Part shown: one piece after another, positions 32,976 to 42,182 of the stretch
Layout: every line of letters starts with the position of its first letter
How positions within the stretch are numbered: position 1 is the first letter of the stretch
Translations under genes and position numbers: made by a program
Notes under the pieces: generated by a model
Seen by the model: the letters and a program-made list of their open reading frames with translations, nothing else
What the model was told of the DNA's origin: nothing
Database searches by the model: none
Assembly (NCBI RefSeq): GCF_012726265.1
Contig: NZ_JAASAG010000009.1
Span: 248,001-312,000 of the forward strand
Source of the DNA: Streptomyces sp. HNM0575
Lineage (GTDB): Bacteria > Actinomycetota > Actinomycetes > Streptomycetales > Streptomycetaceae
Direction of reading: 5' to 3'
DNA: 64,000 nt

Positions 32976-33614
32976 TTGACCTCCATGAACAGCGCCTGGT
33001 TGCCGATATCCGCTGTTACCCGGCTTGCCGCCGCGGCAGTCGTCGGAGTGGCGATCGGCACTGTCGTCGGATTTTCGGTCGACACCCCGCTCGGCATTCT
33101 TGCGGCCATCGCCGCGACCGAAACCTGCTTCGTGGTGGCCGGCTGGACGGTGCTCTGGCCGATGGATGCCGATTCCACCCGCCGCAATGCGGGACGCGAG
33201 GACTTCCGCCCCCTCACCGAGGAACTCGTCGTCATCGCGGCCGCTCTGTGCGGCCTGGGCGGAATCGTGGTGCTTCTGCTCGGAAACTCCGACACCAGCC
33301 ACGCCGCGGCGGCGCTCGCCGGCGTATTCATGGCATGGGCGGCACTGCATCTGATGTATGCGACTCGCTACGCGTATCTCTACTACGTGGACGCCGCGGG
33401 CGGGATCGACTTCAACTCCGACCAACCGCCCGCGTACCGGGACTTCTTCTACTTCAGCTACAACCTCAGCATGACGTATCAGGTCTCCGACACGGACGTC
33501 TCGAATTCAGCGATCCGTGCGATGGCGCTGCGGCACTGCCTGCTGTCCTACGCCTTCGGCACCAGCATCCTGGCCACGGCGATCAACCTCGTCGTCGGAA
33601 TCGTCAGCAGCTGA
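32976..33614 (+). CDS. DUF1345 membrane protein
   Basis: 212-aa integral membrane protein with about five helices. The family block ATRYAYLYYVDAAGGIDFNSDQPPAYRDFFYFSYNLSMTYQVSDTDVSN is present and is the reason for the call. Function of the family is unknown. TTG 32976 is preferred because AGGAGG lies 9 bp upstream; the ATG at 32985 would be 18 bp from it. It is monocistronic, ending in a hairpin. Confidence 0.9.
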   Translation: MTSMNSAWLPISAVTRLAAAAVVGVAIGTVVGFSVDTPLGILAAIAATETCFVVAGWTVLWPMDADSTRRNAGREDFRPLTEELVVIAAALCGLGGIVVLLLGNSDTSHAAAALAGVFMAWAALHLMYATRYAYLYYVDAAGGIDFNSDQPPAYRDFFYFSYNLSMTYQVSDTDVSNSAIRAMALRHCLLSYAFGTSILATAINLVVGIVSS

Positions 33615-33615
33615 T

Positions 33616-33632
33616 CCCGGGCAGGGCCCGGG
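33616..33632. terminator. Hairpin after the DUF1345 gene
   Basis: CCCGGGC, loop AGG, GCCCGGG; starts 2 bp past the stop codon and lies between convergent genes. Confidence 0.6.
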
Positions 33633-33685
33633 GTCTGATCTGCCCCGCTGCTCTTCATGAGACGGGCGGCGCGATACCGGGAGCG

Positions 33686-34066
33686 CTATCCCGCCAGGCT
33701 GTGCCCGCTCGAAGCAGACGTCACCGGCAGGAACCGCTGCCGGTCGACGATCGCCCGGTCCATCTCCCCTGCCGCGACAAGCTCACCGCAGTCGTCCACG
33801 GCGCGCACGGCGAAGGTGAGCTTCCGGCCGGCTGCGGTGGCCGGAAGTTCGGCCGTCACCTCGACCACCCCGCCCACCGGTGTGGCACGGCGGTGGTCGA
33901 CGCGGACGGCGGTCCCCACCGTCGTCTGGCCGTCTGCGACGAGCGGCGTGGCCGACCGTACGGTCTCTGCTTCCATCCACGTGATCAACCGCGGGGTGGC
34001 GAGAACGGGCACATCGCCGCTGCCGATCGCCATCGCCGTATCGGCTTCCGTCACTTCATAGCGCAT
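33686..34066 (-). CDS. FlK-like (hot-dog fold) thioesterase family protein
   Basis: 126-aa hot-dog protein. It resembles the fluoroacetyl-CoA thioesterase-like group: VLATPRLITWMEAETVRSATPLVADGQTTVGTAVRVDHRRATPVGGVVEVTAEL holds the Glu/His region near the active site. These act on small acyl-CoA thioesters or as acyl-CoA binding proteins. ATG 34066. Convergent with DUF1345 and divergent from the encapsulin gene over a 553-bp spacer. Confidence 0.85.
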   Translation of the reverse strand: MRYEVTEADTAMAIGSGDVPVLATPRLITWMEAETVRSATPLVADGQTTVGTAVRVDHRRATPVGGVVEVTAELPATAAGRKLTFAVRAVDDCGELVAAGEMDRAIVDRQRFLPVTSASSGHSLAG

Positions 34067-34619
34067 CGTTCATCACCCTGCATGCATTCGATAAACCATC
34101 TTGAAAAGCCCGCAACGGGAGCTGCTCACCCTGGACGCTATGGCCGAGCGCCGGATTCCGAAAGCCTTCCATTCCAGCGCTGGCACCGGCAACAAACGGC
34201 CTTGTCGCACGGGACAAACGCCGCACAGCGACGACAGGGGCGAGGGTTCCATGCAGTAGCTTCATTCACCGGCTTCATTCATCCCGGTCCGCGGCTCCGA
34301 CGCCGTCCGGACCCGACGGACGCAAGGTGACGCAAATCATTCACAGTTCGCGCTCCGTCTCGGCGGTCCGGCCCGGTCGCGTAAGACCGTGGGCTTACGA
34401 CGCCGAAGGCTTACGGCAGGGTGATTTCACGCGTGCGTGTGTGCGGCGACGCAAGGTCGTAGTGCGATACACAACCCCGGTTGTCGTGGAGGCCAAACCA
34501 GCCGCCGTAATGCTGTGCCGGTACTCTGCCGCACGATAGGTTGACTCAGGAAGCCGCGATGAGCCGCATCCCCTCAACGTGGCTTTCGTAATGTTTACCT
34601 GAATCGGAGCGCTGCCCCC
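34067..34619. other. 553-bp divergent spacer upstream of encapsulin
   Basis: Lower GC than its surroundings and no convincing ORF. It contains a direct repeat CTTCATTCA (about 34260-34282) and must carry the encapsulin promoter; the last 40 bp include TAATGTTTACCTGAATCGGAG before the start. I could not identify a known riboswitch or RNA. Confidence 0.5.
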
Positions 34620-35426
34620 ATGAACAACCTGCACCGCGAGCTCGCCCCCGTATCCGACGCCGCCTGGGCGGACTTGGAGGCCGAGGCCCGGCGCACGTTC
34701 CAGCGCAATGTCGCCGCGCGACGGCTCGTGGACGTGCCCGAGCCGGCGGGGGTGAAGCTGGCGGCACTCTCCACGGGACACCTGGACACGATCCAGCCGC
34801 CTGCCGACGGCGTGTTCGCCGATCTCCGCCGCGCCCAACCGCTGGTGCAGCTTCGCGTTCCGTTCAGCGTCTCCCGCGCACAGGTCGACAGCGTGGAGCA
34901 GGGAGCGAAGGACGCGGACTGGGGTCCGGTGAAGGAAGCCGCTCGACGGCTGGCGCTCTCGGAGGACCGCGCGGTCTTCGAAGGCTATGGAGCGGCAGCC
35001 ATCAGGGGCATCCGTGCCGAGTCCTCGAACGCGCCCCTCGCGCTCCCCGCGCAGGCCCGCGAGTATCCGGAAGTGGTGAGCCGCGCCGTCAGCTCACTGC
35101 GGCTCGCGGGCGTCGAGGGCCCGTACGCGCTCGCGATGTCCGCGGACGCCTTCACCACGGTGAGCGAGGCTTCGGACAACGGCTACCCGATCCACGACCA
35201 CCTGCGCCAGGTCGTCGGCGGCGAAATCGTCTGGGCCCCGGCCATCGACGGTGCGTTCCTGCTGACCACGCGCGGCGGCGACTTCGAGCTGGGGATCGGC
35301 CAGGACGTCTCGGTCGGTTACCTGAGCCATGACTCCGCGGAAGTGGAGCTGTACCTCCAAGAGTCGTTCACATTCCTCGTGTTCACGGCCGAGGCGGGTG
35401 TGGCGCTCGTCAGCGGTCACCAGTGA
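34620..35426 (+). CDS. Family 1 encapsulin nanocompartment shell protein
   Basis: 268-aa HK97-fold shell protein (linocin/Brevibacterium type). MNNLHRELAPVSDAAWADLEAEARRTFQRNVAARRLVDVP is the classic N-terminal arm; LRVPFSVSRAQVDSVEQGAKDADWGPVKEAARRLALSEDRAVFEGY forms the E-loop and P-domain entry; LYLQESFTFLVFTAEAGV is the usual C-terminal strand. It self-assembles into a protein cage and loads cargo bearing a short C-terminal peptide. The convergent DyP peroxidase carries such a peptide. GGAG lies about 10 bp before the ATG. The two genes overlap tail to tail by 17 bp. Confidence 0.96.
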   Translation: MNNLHRELAPVSDAAWADLEAEARRTFQRNVAARRLVDVPEPAGVKLAALSTGHLDTIQPPADGVFADLRRAQPLVQLRVPFSVSRAQVDSVEQGAKDADWGPVKEAARRLALSEDRAVFEGYGAAAIRGIRAESSNAPLALPAQAREYPEVVSRAVSSLRLAGVEGPYALAMSADAFTTVSEASDNGYPIHDHLRQVVGGEIVWAPAIDGAFLLTTRGGDFELGIGQDVSVGYLSHDSAEVELYLQESFTFLVFTAEAGVALVSGHQ

Positions 35427-36486
35427 CGCGGCCCGCCCCTCTCAGGCTGCCGATCTCCAACGAGCCGTCCGGACGCGGCGGTTCCGCGGTTGCGTCGGTC
35501 GCGGCCGCCGTCGCGGTCGCGGTCGCGGCCGCGGTCGCGGCCGAGACGGTGGGGCGCGGAGGCTGGTCGTCCAGGAACTCCGTGGTGGGGACGTAGAAGA
35601 GTCCGCCGGTGACCGCTGTGGAGAAGTCGAGAATGCGGTCGTGGTTTCCGGGCGGGTCGCCGATGAACATGTTCCGGAGCATTCGCTCGATCACGTCGGG
35701 GTTGACGGCGTACCCGATGAAGTAGGTGCCGAATTCCCGGTCGCCGACGGCACCGAAGGGCATGTTGTCCCGCACGATCTTGTGCTCGGTGCCGTCCGGA
35801 TCCACGATCGTGTTCAACGCCACGTGGGAATTCGACGCCTTGTCCGCGTCGGGCAGTTCGATGTCGCTGAGCTTCCGGCGGCCTATCGCCTGTTCCTGTT
35901 CCTCGATCGGCAGGGCGCCCCAGGCGTCCAGGTCGTGCAGGTACTTCTGCACGACGACGTAGCTGCCACCGGTGTAGGCCGGGTCCTCGTCTCCGATGTG
36001 CACGACGGCGAGCGCGGACGGACCGGACGGGCTCTCGGTGCCGTCGACGAACCCCAGGAGGTCCCTCTCGTCGAAGTACCGGAACCCGTGCACCTCGTCG
36101 GCGACGTCCACGCACCCGGCCAGCCGGTCCATGATCTGCCGGGCCAGTTCGAAGCACAGGTCCATCCGGCCGGCCCGCAGATGGAAGAGCAGGTCGCCCG
36201 GGGTCGAGACCGCCGTGTGCACCGCGCCGGCCACCGTACGGAACGGGTGCAGGCCCGCGGGGCGCGGTGCGTCGTAGAGCCGGTCCCACAGCTCCGCGCC
36301 CACTCCCACCACGCTGCTCAACTCGCCCTCGGGATTGCGGAAACCCACTGCTCGGGTCAGCCCCGCGAGATCGGACAGCAGATCCCGCGCGTCCTCCTCG
36401 GCACCCGCACGGACCGTGACCACGAGGAAGATCGCCGCCTTGGCCGGCGGTGCCAACACGTGCTGCGGTTGCCCTTGATGCGCCAT
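35410..36486 (-). CDS. Dye-decolorizing peroxidase, encapsulin cargo
   Basis: 358-aa heme peroxidase. GFVDG with catalytic Asp148, proximal His221 and distal Arg239 (IVRDNMPFG) are all present. After the enzyme domain (to about residue 305) comes an Ala/Thr-rich linker (VSAATAAATATATAAATDAT) and then DGSLEIGSLRG (340-350), close to the known encapsulin targeting peptide. The last residues VTGDR are encoded opposite the encapsulin 3' end. Usually DyP precedes encapsulin in one operon; here the genes converge, so they need separate promoters. Confidence 0.96.
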   Translation of the reverse strand: MAHQGQPQHVLAPPAKAAIFLVVTVRAGAEEDARDLLSDLAGLTRAVGFRNPEGELSSVVGVGAELWDRLYDAPRPAGLHPFRTVAGAVHTAVSTPGDLLFHLRAGRMDLCFELARQIMDRLAGCVDVADEVHGFRYFDERDLLGFVDGTESPSGPSALAVVHIGDEDPAYTGGSYVVVQKYLHDLDAWGALPIEEQEQAIGRRKLSDIELPDADKASNSHVALNTIVDPDGTEHKIVRDNMPFGAVGDREFGTYFIGYAVNPDVIERMLRNMFIGDPPGNHDRILDFSTAVTGGLFYVPTTEFLDDQPPRPTVSAATAAATATATAAATDATAEPPRPDGSLEIGSLRGAGRVTGDR

Positions 36487-36702
36487 CGATCCCCTTAAGC
36501 GTCTTTCTCACGAGAGATCGCCAGGCTATCGCCCGCGGGCGGCCGGACCCTGTCTGCGCCGGTCTTCTTGTTCGCGCTGTCAGTGCGCCTTGGCACTCTC
36601 GACATCGACGCGGAGCGACCCGCCGATGAGATCCCCCCGGGCCGCATCACCCGTGGCTGCCGTCTCGTGGTGGGGACGGTCGTGGAAGACGCACGCGGTG
36701 GC

Positions 36703-37920
36703 TCACTGGGAGCGTGACGAGTGACCGTTTTGCAGCAGGACGTTGGAGCTGAGGCTCAGGGCGTCGGCGGCGGTGGCCAGTTCGGCGATGCCGCGCGGGT
36801 CGGACAGTGACCGTCCGGTGAGTTCGTGTACGCGGCGCAGCCGGTAGCGAACGGTGTTGGGGTGGCAGTAGAGGACCTCGGCGGCGCGCTCGCTGGAACC
36901 GTCATGGTCGAGATAGGCGTTGAGGGTGTCCAGCAGCACGGCACGGTCGTCCGGGGAGAGTTCGAGTACGGCGCCGAGGACCTCCTTGGCGAGACGCCGG
37001 CCCTCGCCGGGATCGCAGGCCATGAGCGCGGCGAGCGGGCTGGGGCTGAACATCCGGACCTCGGCCCGTCCCGCGGGAAGGGTGGCGAGCGCCGTCCGGG
37101 CCAGTTGCAGCGCACGGGGGCTGTCGGCCAGCGACTGGTAGGGCGGGCTGACGCCGGTGCGGGCGCCGGCGGCCTCACGCAGCACGGCCAGCGCGGTCTC
37201 GCGTACGTCGCTGTGCAGGGAGACGATCCCGAGTTGCAGCGCCGGAGTCAGCCGCCACCCGGAGACGATTCCGTGCGCGGCCAGCCTGCGTTCGATGCCG
37301 GGGAGGCTTTCCTCGGCGAGGCCGCGCGTCTCCGCGGCGACGACCACCACCTGCGCGTCAGGGGGCAGCCCGAGCAGGTTGGCCGCCTCCCAGGGGCCGA
37401 CCTCCGGACCGGGACCGCCGGTGAGCAGCGCCTCCACGAGGGCGGAGCGGCGCTGCTGCTGAGCGAGCAGCAGCTCGGCGGTGGCGGCACGGTACGCCTC
37501 GGTGAGAGCCAGGGCGTGCTCGTCGGTGAGCTGCCAGATCATGCTGGCGGCGGTGAGCAACGTGTCCGCCATGGACGGCCGTTGACCGCGGCGGGCGTGC
37601 TCCACCAGCGCGTCCCACAGGGTGGCGAAGCTGATCCGGTACGCCTGGAGCACCTCGGGAAGCGGCACCCCTTGATGCGCGCGGCGGTGGCCCGTCTCCC
37701 GGGGGGCGGACAGGTCGAGAGAGTCCTGCGGGTGACCGATGGCGCCGACCATGGCCCGCAGGTTGTGCGCGATGGAGCGCCGCAGATCCTCGGAGGACAC
37801 GGGCTCGCCGTCGCGGTAGATCTCGATGCGGTCGAGGACCGTGGCGTGTGCGTCGTCGATCAACCGGGGAAGCCGATCGCTGGCCCACGCCGCCAGGTCG
37901 GCCAGTCCGTTGCGCGTCAT
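36703..37920 (-). CDS. PucR/CdaR-family transcriptional regulator
   Basis: 405-aa regulator. N-terminal RsbRD-like helical region (LADLAAWASDRLPRLIDDAHATVLDRIEIYRDGE), central GGDEF-like CdaR domain, and a C-terminal PucR helix-turn-helix with the family signature LLDTLNAYLDHDGSSERAAEVLYCHPNTVRYRLRRVHELTGRSLSDP. Such proteins often control nearby catabolic genes or exporters. Target here is unknown; the DyP promoter is 216 bp downstream of its stop. Confidence 0.92.
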   Translation of the reverse strand: MTRNGLADLAAWASDRLPRLIDDAHATVLDRIEIYRDGEPVSSEDLRRSIAHNLRAMVGAIGHPQDSLDLSAPRETGHRRAHQGVPLPEVLQAYRISFATLWDALVEHARRGQRPSMADTLLTAASMIWQLTDEHALALTEAYRAATAELLLAQQQRRSALVEALLTGGPGPEVGPWEAANLLGLPPDAQVVVVAAETRGLAEESLPGIERRLAAHGIVSGWRLTPALQLGIVSLHSDVRETALAVLREAAGARTGVSPPYQSLADSPRALQLARTALATLPAGRAEVRMFSPSPLAALMACDPGEGRRLAKEVLGAVLELSPDDRAVLLDTLNAYLDHDGSSERAAEVLYCHPNTVRYRLRRVHELTGRSLSDPRGIAELATAADALSLSSNVLLQNGHSSRSQ

Positions 37921-38128
37921 TGGCTCCCCTTCCGGCTGTGCGCTGCGTACCGAACCGGCGCGGCCGGACGCCGGCGAAATCGTAAGCTGGCGCGATCACC
38001 TTGAGAAAGGCGTGAGGGCGGCCCGGCAAGCCGCCTGAAGGGCGTGTGCGCTGCACCGCCTCGATCCCCGCCTCGATCCCCGTTCCGGCACCGCGCGACG
38101 ACGAGTCGACCGTGCGACCTGGCGGAGG
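37921..38128. other. Spacer upstream of the PucR gene
   Basis: Holds the PucR promoter and a 12-bp tandem pair GCCTCGATCCCC (38058-38069, 38070-38081). No gene seen. Confidence 0.5.
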
Positions 38129-38308
38129 GTGCCTCGGCTGAACGCGGTGTATTCACCGGCCCGATGGGACGGGACGCGCGACACCGAAGCCGGGCCGGAC
38201 CGGACGCACGGACCGGCTCGGTCCGTGGCGTGGACGTTCGTCGTCCTCGTCCTGGCGTACGGCCTGTTCAACGCCGTCAAGGCGGCACTACAACTGTTCA
38301 CCGGCTGA
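38129..38308 (+). CDS. Small single-helix membrane protein (hypothetical)
   Basis: 59 codons. The hydrophilic N-terminal half (SPARWDGTRDTEAGPDRTHG) is followed by one helix-forming stretch AWTFVVLVLAYGLFNAVKAA and a short tail LQLFTG. GTG 38129 overlaps a GGAGG; CTG 38138 or GTG 38147 are alternatives. Codon third positions are GC-rich and the hydrophobic pattern fits small membrane proteins seen in Streptomyces, but I cannot name a family. Role unknown. Confidence 0.45.
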   Translation: MPRLNAVYSPARWDGTRDTEAGPDRTHGPARSVAWTFVVLVLAYGLFNAVKAALQLFTG

Positions 38309-38404
38309 CCGGTGTTCACACGCTGAACGCAGACCCGGGGCCTCGGCGGCCGTCTCGTCCGTACGTACGGAACGGGCGGCCCGCCGGGGCCCCGCGCCGT
38401 ACGG

Positions 38405-39688
38405 TCACTCGTCCCGCGTCGCGCTTCTCTCTGCCCGGGCCCGCTCGGACGGTCCCGGCTCGGGTGCCGAAGGCGGCTCCTGGGCGGCTCCCATCACGGC
38501 GGGCAGATGGCGGCGGCTGTAGAACGCCGTGATCCCGAGGAAGAGCACGCCGACCGCGGCCAGTCCCACCAGAAGTGCCGGATAGGGGGCGGCTCCCGCG
38601 CTCATCGCGAGGAGGAGCGGCGCGAGGAAACCGCTGTGGGTGGCGCCCTGGTAGACCGAGGAGGCGGTGGGCAACGCGGGCCCGTGCGCGAGCCGTTCGA
38701 TCTCCTTCAGCCCGGACGCGAGGGTCAGCCCGTAGCCGGCGCCGAGGACCACGGCGGCGGGCAGCACCAGCAGCGGGGAGTCCAGATACACGGCGACGGC
38801 GCCCGCCAGGAGCCCGACCACGACGGTGGCCATGGCGACCAGCGTGGAGCGCGCGCTGCCCGCCTGGTCCAGCCATGTGGCGAGCGGCTGCACGGCGACG
38901 CCCGTCGCGATCGTCACCCCCACGACCAGGCCGCTGAACATCGGTGCGTGGCCGTGTACTTGGTCGATCACCAGCGGCGGCAGCACGACGTACGCCACGG
39001 TGGCCGCGGCGAAGGCCGCCGGGCTGGCGGGCAGCACCACGAGCACGAACCGTGGGTGAGTGACGATGGTCCAGCGCATGCGCGGGGGACGCGGTGGCGC
39101 CGTACCGTCCTCGCGGGACGGAGTCGTGTCCGGCGAGCCGCGCGTCGCGAAGAACACCAGCAGCACGAGGACGCCGTGCAACAGGCAGGGCAGCACCATC
39201 GGTTGGGGCAGCCATTCGGCCACGACTCCGGCGGCCAGCGCCCCCGAGGCGAATCCGGCGCCGGTGGCGTACAGGGCACGGCGGTTCCCGGCGTCCTGAC
39301 CCCGGGCCTCGGAGATCTCCTCCAGCCAGGTCGCACCCGCGGACAGGACGATCCCGGCGGCGAGCCCGGTGGCCAGACGGCTCGGATACACCGCGTCCTC
39401 GGTGACCACCGCTGCCGCCAGCGCCGTGCTCGCCGCGGATGACATCGCCAGCGCACCGCGCACGGCGCGCCGTCTGCCGTACCGGTCGGCGATCCGGCCG
39501 CCCAGGAGCAGCCCCGGGACGAGGCCGACGAGATACAGGGTGAACATCGCGGCCACCGCGAGGGCGGCCCAGCCCTCCCGCACCCGGTAGACGACGGCGA
39601 GCGGAGCGAACTGGCTGGCCCCCCAACCCGCGACGTACAGCGCGGACGCCACCGGAAGCCAACCGCGTGTGGCGTTCGAAACGGGCAT
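38405..39688 (-). CDS. MFS transporter
   Basis: 427-aa 12-helix transporter. The loop 2-3 motif reads GGRIADRYGRRRAVRGA, and the N- and C-halves are separated by a hydrophilic segment (TRGSPDTTPSREDGTAPPRPPRMR). It is closest in feel to drug or metabolite exporters; substrate unknown. ATG 39688. It lies 52 bp downstream of the molybdopterin oxidoreductase gene on the same strand and may be co-transcribed. Confidence 0.9.
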   Translation of the reverse strand: MPVSNATRGWLPVASALYVAGWGASQFAPLAVVYRVREGWAALAVAAMFTLYLVGLVPGLLLGGRIADRYGRRRAVRGALAMSSAASTALAAAVVTEDAVYPSRLATGLAAGIVLSAGATWLEEISEARGQDAGNRRALYATGAGFASGALAAGVVAEWLPQPMVLPCLLHGVLVLLVFFATRGSPDTTPSREDGTAPPRPPRMRWTIVTHPRFVLVVLPASPAAFAAATVAYVVLPPLVIDQVHGHAPMFSGLVVGVTIATGVAVQPLATWLDQAGSARSTLVAMATVVVGLLAGAVAVYLDSPLLVLPAAVVLGAGYGLTLASGLKEIERLAHGPALPTASSVYQGATHSGFLAPLLLAMSAGAAPYPALLVGLAAVGVLFLGITAFYSRRHLPAVMGAAQEPPSAPEPGPSERARAERSATRDE

Positions 39689-39740
39689 GCCTGAGCGGCC
39701 CTTCCCTTCTGCTCGGTGTGGCCGGGCCGCTCGGCTCGTC

Positions 39741-42050
39741 TCAGCTCGCCGGGGCGGCCACCGGTTCCAGACGCACGACGACGCCCTTGGACGTCGGGGT
39801 GTTGCTGATCTCGGCGACGCTGTCGAGGGGCACCAGGACGTTGGTCTCCGGGTAGTACGAGGCGGCGGAGCCCGGAGCCGTCGGGTAGGACACCACCCGG
39901 AAGCCGTCCGCGCGGCGCTCCACCCCGTCGTCCCACACGCTGACGATGTCGACCTGCTGGCCGTCGGACAGGCCGAGTTCGCTCACGTCGTCCGGGTTGA
40001 CCATCACGATGCGGCGGGCGTTGTGGATGCCGCGGTAGCGGTCGTTCATCGCATACGGGATCGTGTTCCACTGGTCGTGCGAGCGAAGGGACTGGAGCAC
40101 CAGATGGCCGCGGGGCGCGCTGAGCATCGTGAACGCGTTGCAGGTGAAGACGGCCTTGCCGCTCGGGGTGGGGAAGTCGTGCCGGTTGACGGGGTTGGGC
40201 AGCCGGAATCCGCCGGGCTCGGCGACGCGCTCGTTGAAGTCCTCGAAGCCCGGTACGACGCGGGAGATCCGGTCCCGTACGGTGCCGTAGTCCTTCTCGA
40301 ACTCCTCCCAGGGGATGGCCACTTCGGAGCCGAGCGTGCGCCGGGCCAGTCGGCACAGGATCGCGACCTCGCTGAGCAGATGCGGAGACGCGGGCTCCAG
40401 CCGTCCGCGTGAGGCGTGCACCTCGCTCATGGAGTCCTCGACCGTGTAGAACTGCTCGCCGGTGGCCTGGACGTCACGGTCGCTGCGGCCCAGCGTGGGC
40501 AGGATCAGCGCGGTCTCGCCGCATGCGGTGTGCGAGCGGTTGAGCTTGGTGGAGATCTGCACGGTCAGCCGGCACCGGCGCAGCGCCTCCTCCGTCACGC
40601 CGCTGTCCGGGGCGGCGCGTACGAAGTTGCCCGCGACGCCGACGAAGACCTTCGCCTTCCCGTCGCGCATGGCCCGGATCGCGCCGACGGAGTCGACGCC
40701 GTGCTCGGCGGGCGGGGTGAAGCCGAACTCCTTGCCGAGCGCGTCCATGAACGGCTGCGGCATCCGCTCCCAGATGCCCATGGTGCGGTCGCCCTGCACG
40801 TTGCTGTGCCCGCGCACCGGGCACACTCCCCCGACGGTTCCCTCCGCGCCGGCGGGGCCGCCGATACCGCCGCGCATCAGCAGGAAGTTGACGATCTCCC
40901 GGATGGTGGGCACCCCGTGCTTGTGCTGGGTGAGGCCCATCGCCCAGCACACGATGACCTTCTCGCTCTTCAGGACGCGCTGGTGCACCTGCTCGATCTC
41001 GTCCCGGGTCAGTCCCGTGGCGGCGAGCACGTCTTCCCAGGGGGTCTTCACGGCCTGTTCGGCGAACGCCTCGAAGCCCGTGGTGCGGGTCCGGATGAAC
41101 TCGTGGTCGAGCACGGTGCCCGGTGCCTCGTCCTCGGCCTCCAGCAGCAGCCGGTTGAGGATCTGGAAGAGCGCGAGGTCGCCGCCGGAGCGGATGCGCA
41201 GGAACTGGTCGGCGATCTGTGTGCCCCGGCCGATCACCCCGCGTGCCTTCTGCGGGTTCTTGAAGCGCATCAGGCCCGCCTCGGGCAGCGGATTCACCGC
41301 GACGACGTGGCCGCCGTTCCGCTTGGTCTCCTCCAGCGCGGAGAGCATACGGGGATGGTTGGTGCCGGGGTTCTGGCCGACGACGAAGACCAGGTCGGCG
41401 TTGTGGATGTCGTCCAGGGACACGTTGCCCTTGCCGATTCCGAGCGTCTCCCCCAGCGCGGAACCACTGGACTCGTGGCACATGTTCGAGCAGTCCGGGA
41501 GATTGTTGGTGCCGAAGACGCGGGCGAACAACTGCAACAGAAACGCGGCCTCGTTGTTGAGCCTGCCGGAGGTGTAGAAGAGAGCCTCGTCGGGAGAGTC
41601 CAGGGAACGCAGCTCCCGCGCCATCAGTTCGAGGGCCTCGTCCCATTCGATCGGTGCGTAGTGCGTCGCCCCTGGGCGTTTGACCATCGGAGAGGTCAGC
41701 CGCCCCTGCTGGTTGAGCCAGAGATCGGACTTCCCGTCGAGTTCGGCGACGGAGTGCTCGCGGAAGAAGTCCGGGGTGACCCGGCGCGTGGTGGCCTCGT
41801 CGTTGACGTGCTTCGCGCCGTTCTCGCAGTACTCGTTCATGTGCCGGTGGCCGCCGGGCTCCGGCCAGGCGCACCCCGGGCAGTCGAAGCCCTTGGCCTG
41901 GTTGATGTTGAGCAGGGTCAGCGCCGTGCGCCGGACGGAGTTCTCCTCCAGCGAGTACTTGAGGGCGTGGGCCACCGCGGGCACGCCTGCCGCCCAGGTC
42001 TTGGGCGGTTCGACGGCCAGGTCTTCGCTCGGATCCTCGATCGTGCCCAT
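39741..42050 (-). CDS. FdhF/YdeP-family molybdopterin oxidoreductase
   Basis: 769-aa bis-molybdopterin guanine dinucleotide protein of the YdeP family. NINQAKGFDCPGCAWPEP and NEYCENGAKHV are family N-terminal blocks; only a few Cys remain, so a full [4Fe-4S] motif as in true formate dehydrogenase is doubtful. YTSGRLNNEAAFLLQLFARVFGTNNLPDCSNMCHESSG and GQNPGTNHPRML bind the cofactor. E. coli YdeP is linked to acid resistance; here the reaction is unknown. No fdhD or electron-transfer subunit is adjacent. A 19-bp palindrome lies 114 bp before the start. Confidence 0.93.
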   Translation of the reverse strand: MGTIEDPSEDLAVEPPKTWAAGVPAVAHALKYSLEENSVRRTALTLLNINQAKGFDCPGCAWPEPGGHRHMNEYCENGAKHVNDEATTRRVTPDFFREHSVAELDGKSDLWLNQQGRLTSPMVKRPGATHYAPIEWDEALELMARELRSLDSPDEALFYTSGRLNNEAAFLLQLFARVFGTNNLPDCSNMCHESSGSALGETLGIGKGNVSLDDIHNADLVFVVGQNPGTNHPRMLSALEETKRNGGHVVAVNPLPEAGLMRFKNPQKARGVIGRGTQIADQFLRIRSGGDLALFQILNRLLLEAEDEAPGTVLDHEFIRTRTTGFEAFAEQAVKTPWEDVLAATGLTRDEIEQVHQRVLKSEKVIVCWAMGLTQHKHGVPTIREIVNFLLMRGGIGGPAGAEGTVGGVCPVRGHSNVQGDRTMGIWERMPQPFMDALGKEFGFTPPAEHGVDSVGAIRAMRDGKAKVFVGVAGNFVRAAPDSGVTEEALRRCRLTVQISTKLNRSHTACGETALILPTLGRSDRDVQATGEQFYTVEDSMSEVHASRGRLEPASPHLLSEVAILCRLARRTLGSEVAIPWEEFEKDYGTVRDRISRVVPGFEDFNERVAEPGGFRLPNPVNRHDFPTPSGKAVFTCNAFTMLSAPRGHLVLQSLRSHDQWNTIPYAMNDRYRGIHNARRIVMVNPDDVSELGLSDGQQVDIVSVWDDGVERRADGFRVVSYPTAPGSAASYYPETNVLVPLDSVAEISNTPTSKGVVVRLEPVAAPAS

Positions 42051-42163
42051 GGGCCTGCCTCAACCTCTTTTCCGTTTGCCCTTTTCTGCATCCGCGTCGG
42101 TGTACGCGAAGGGCAATTCTTCGGCAGCCGCCGACGCGGGTCAAACAGAAGCGTTCGATGCCC

Positions 42164-42182
42164 TCATAGACGGCGTCTATGA
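42164..42182. promoter_or_regulatory. 19-bp perfect palindrome upstream of the YdeP-type gene
   Basis: TCATAGACGGCGTCTATGA: 9-bp perfect arms around a single G. It lies about 114 bp upstream of the start at 42050 in a non-coding stretch, the right size and place for a dimeric repressor site. Confidence 0.7.

Noticed and set aside
40416..42182. A 588-codon plus-strand frame antisense to the YdeP gene
   Set aside because: Composition is His/Gly/Val-rich as expected for an antisense shadow; the minus-strand protein matches a family along its full length.
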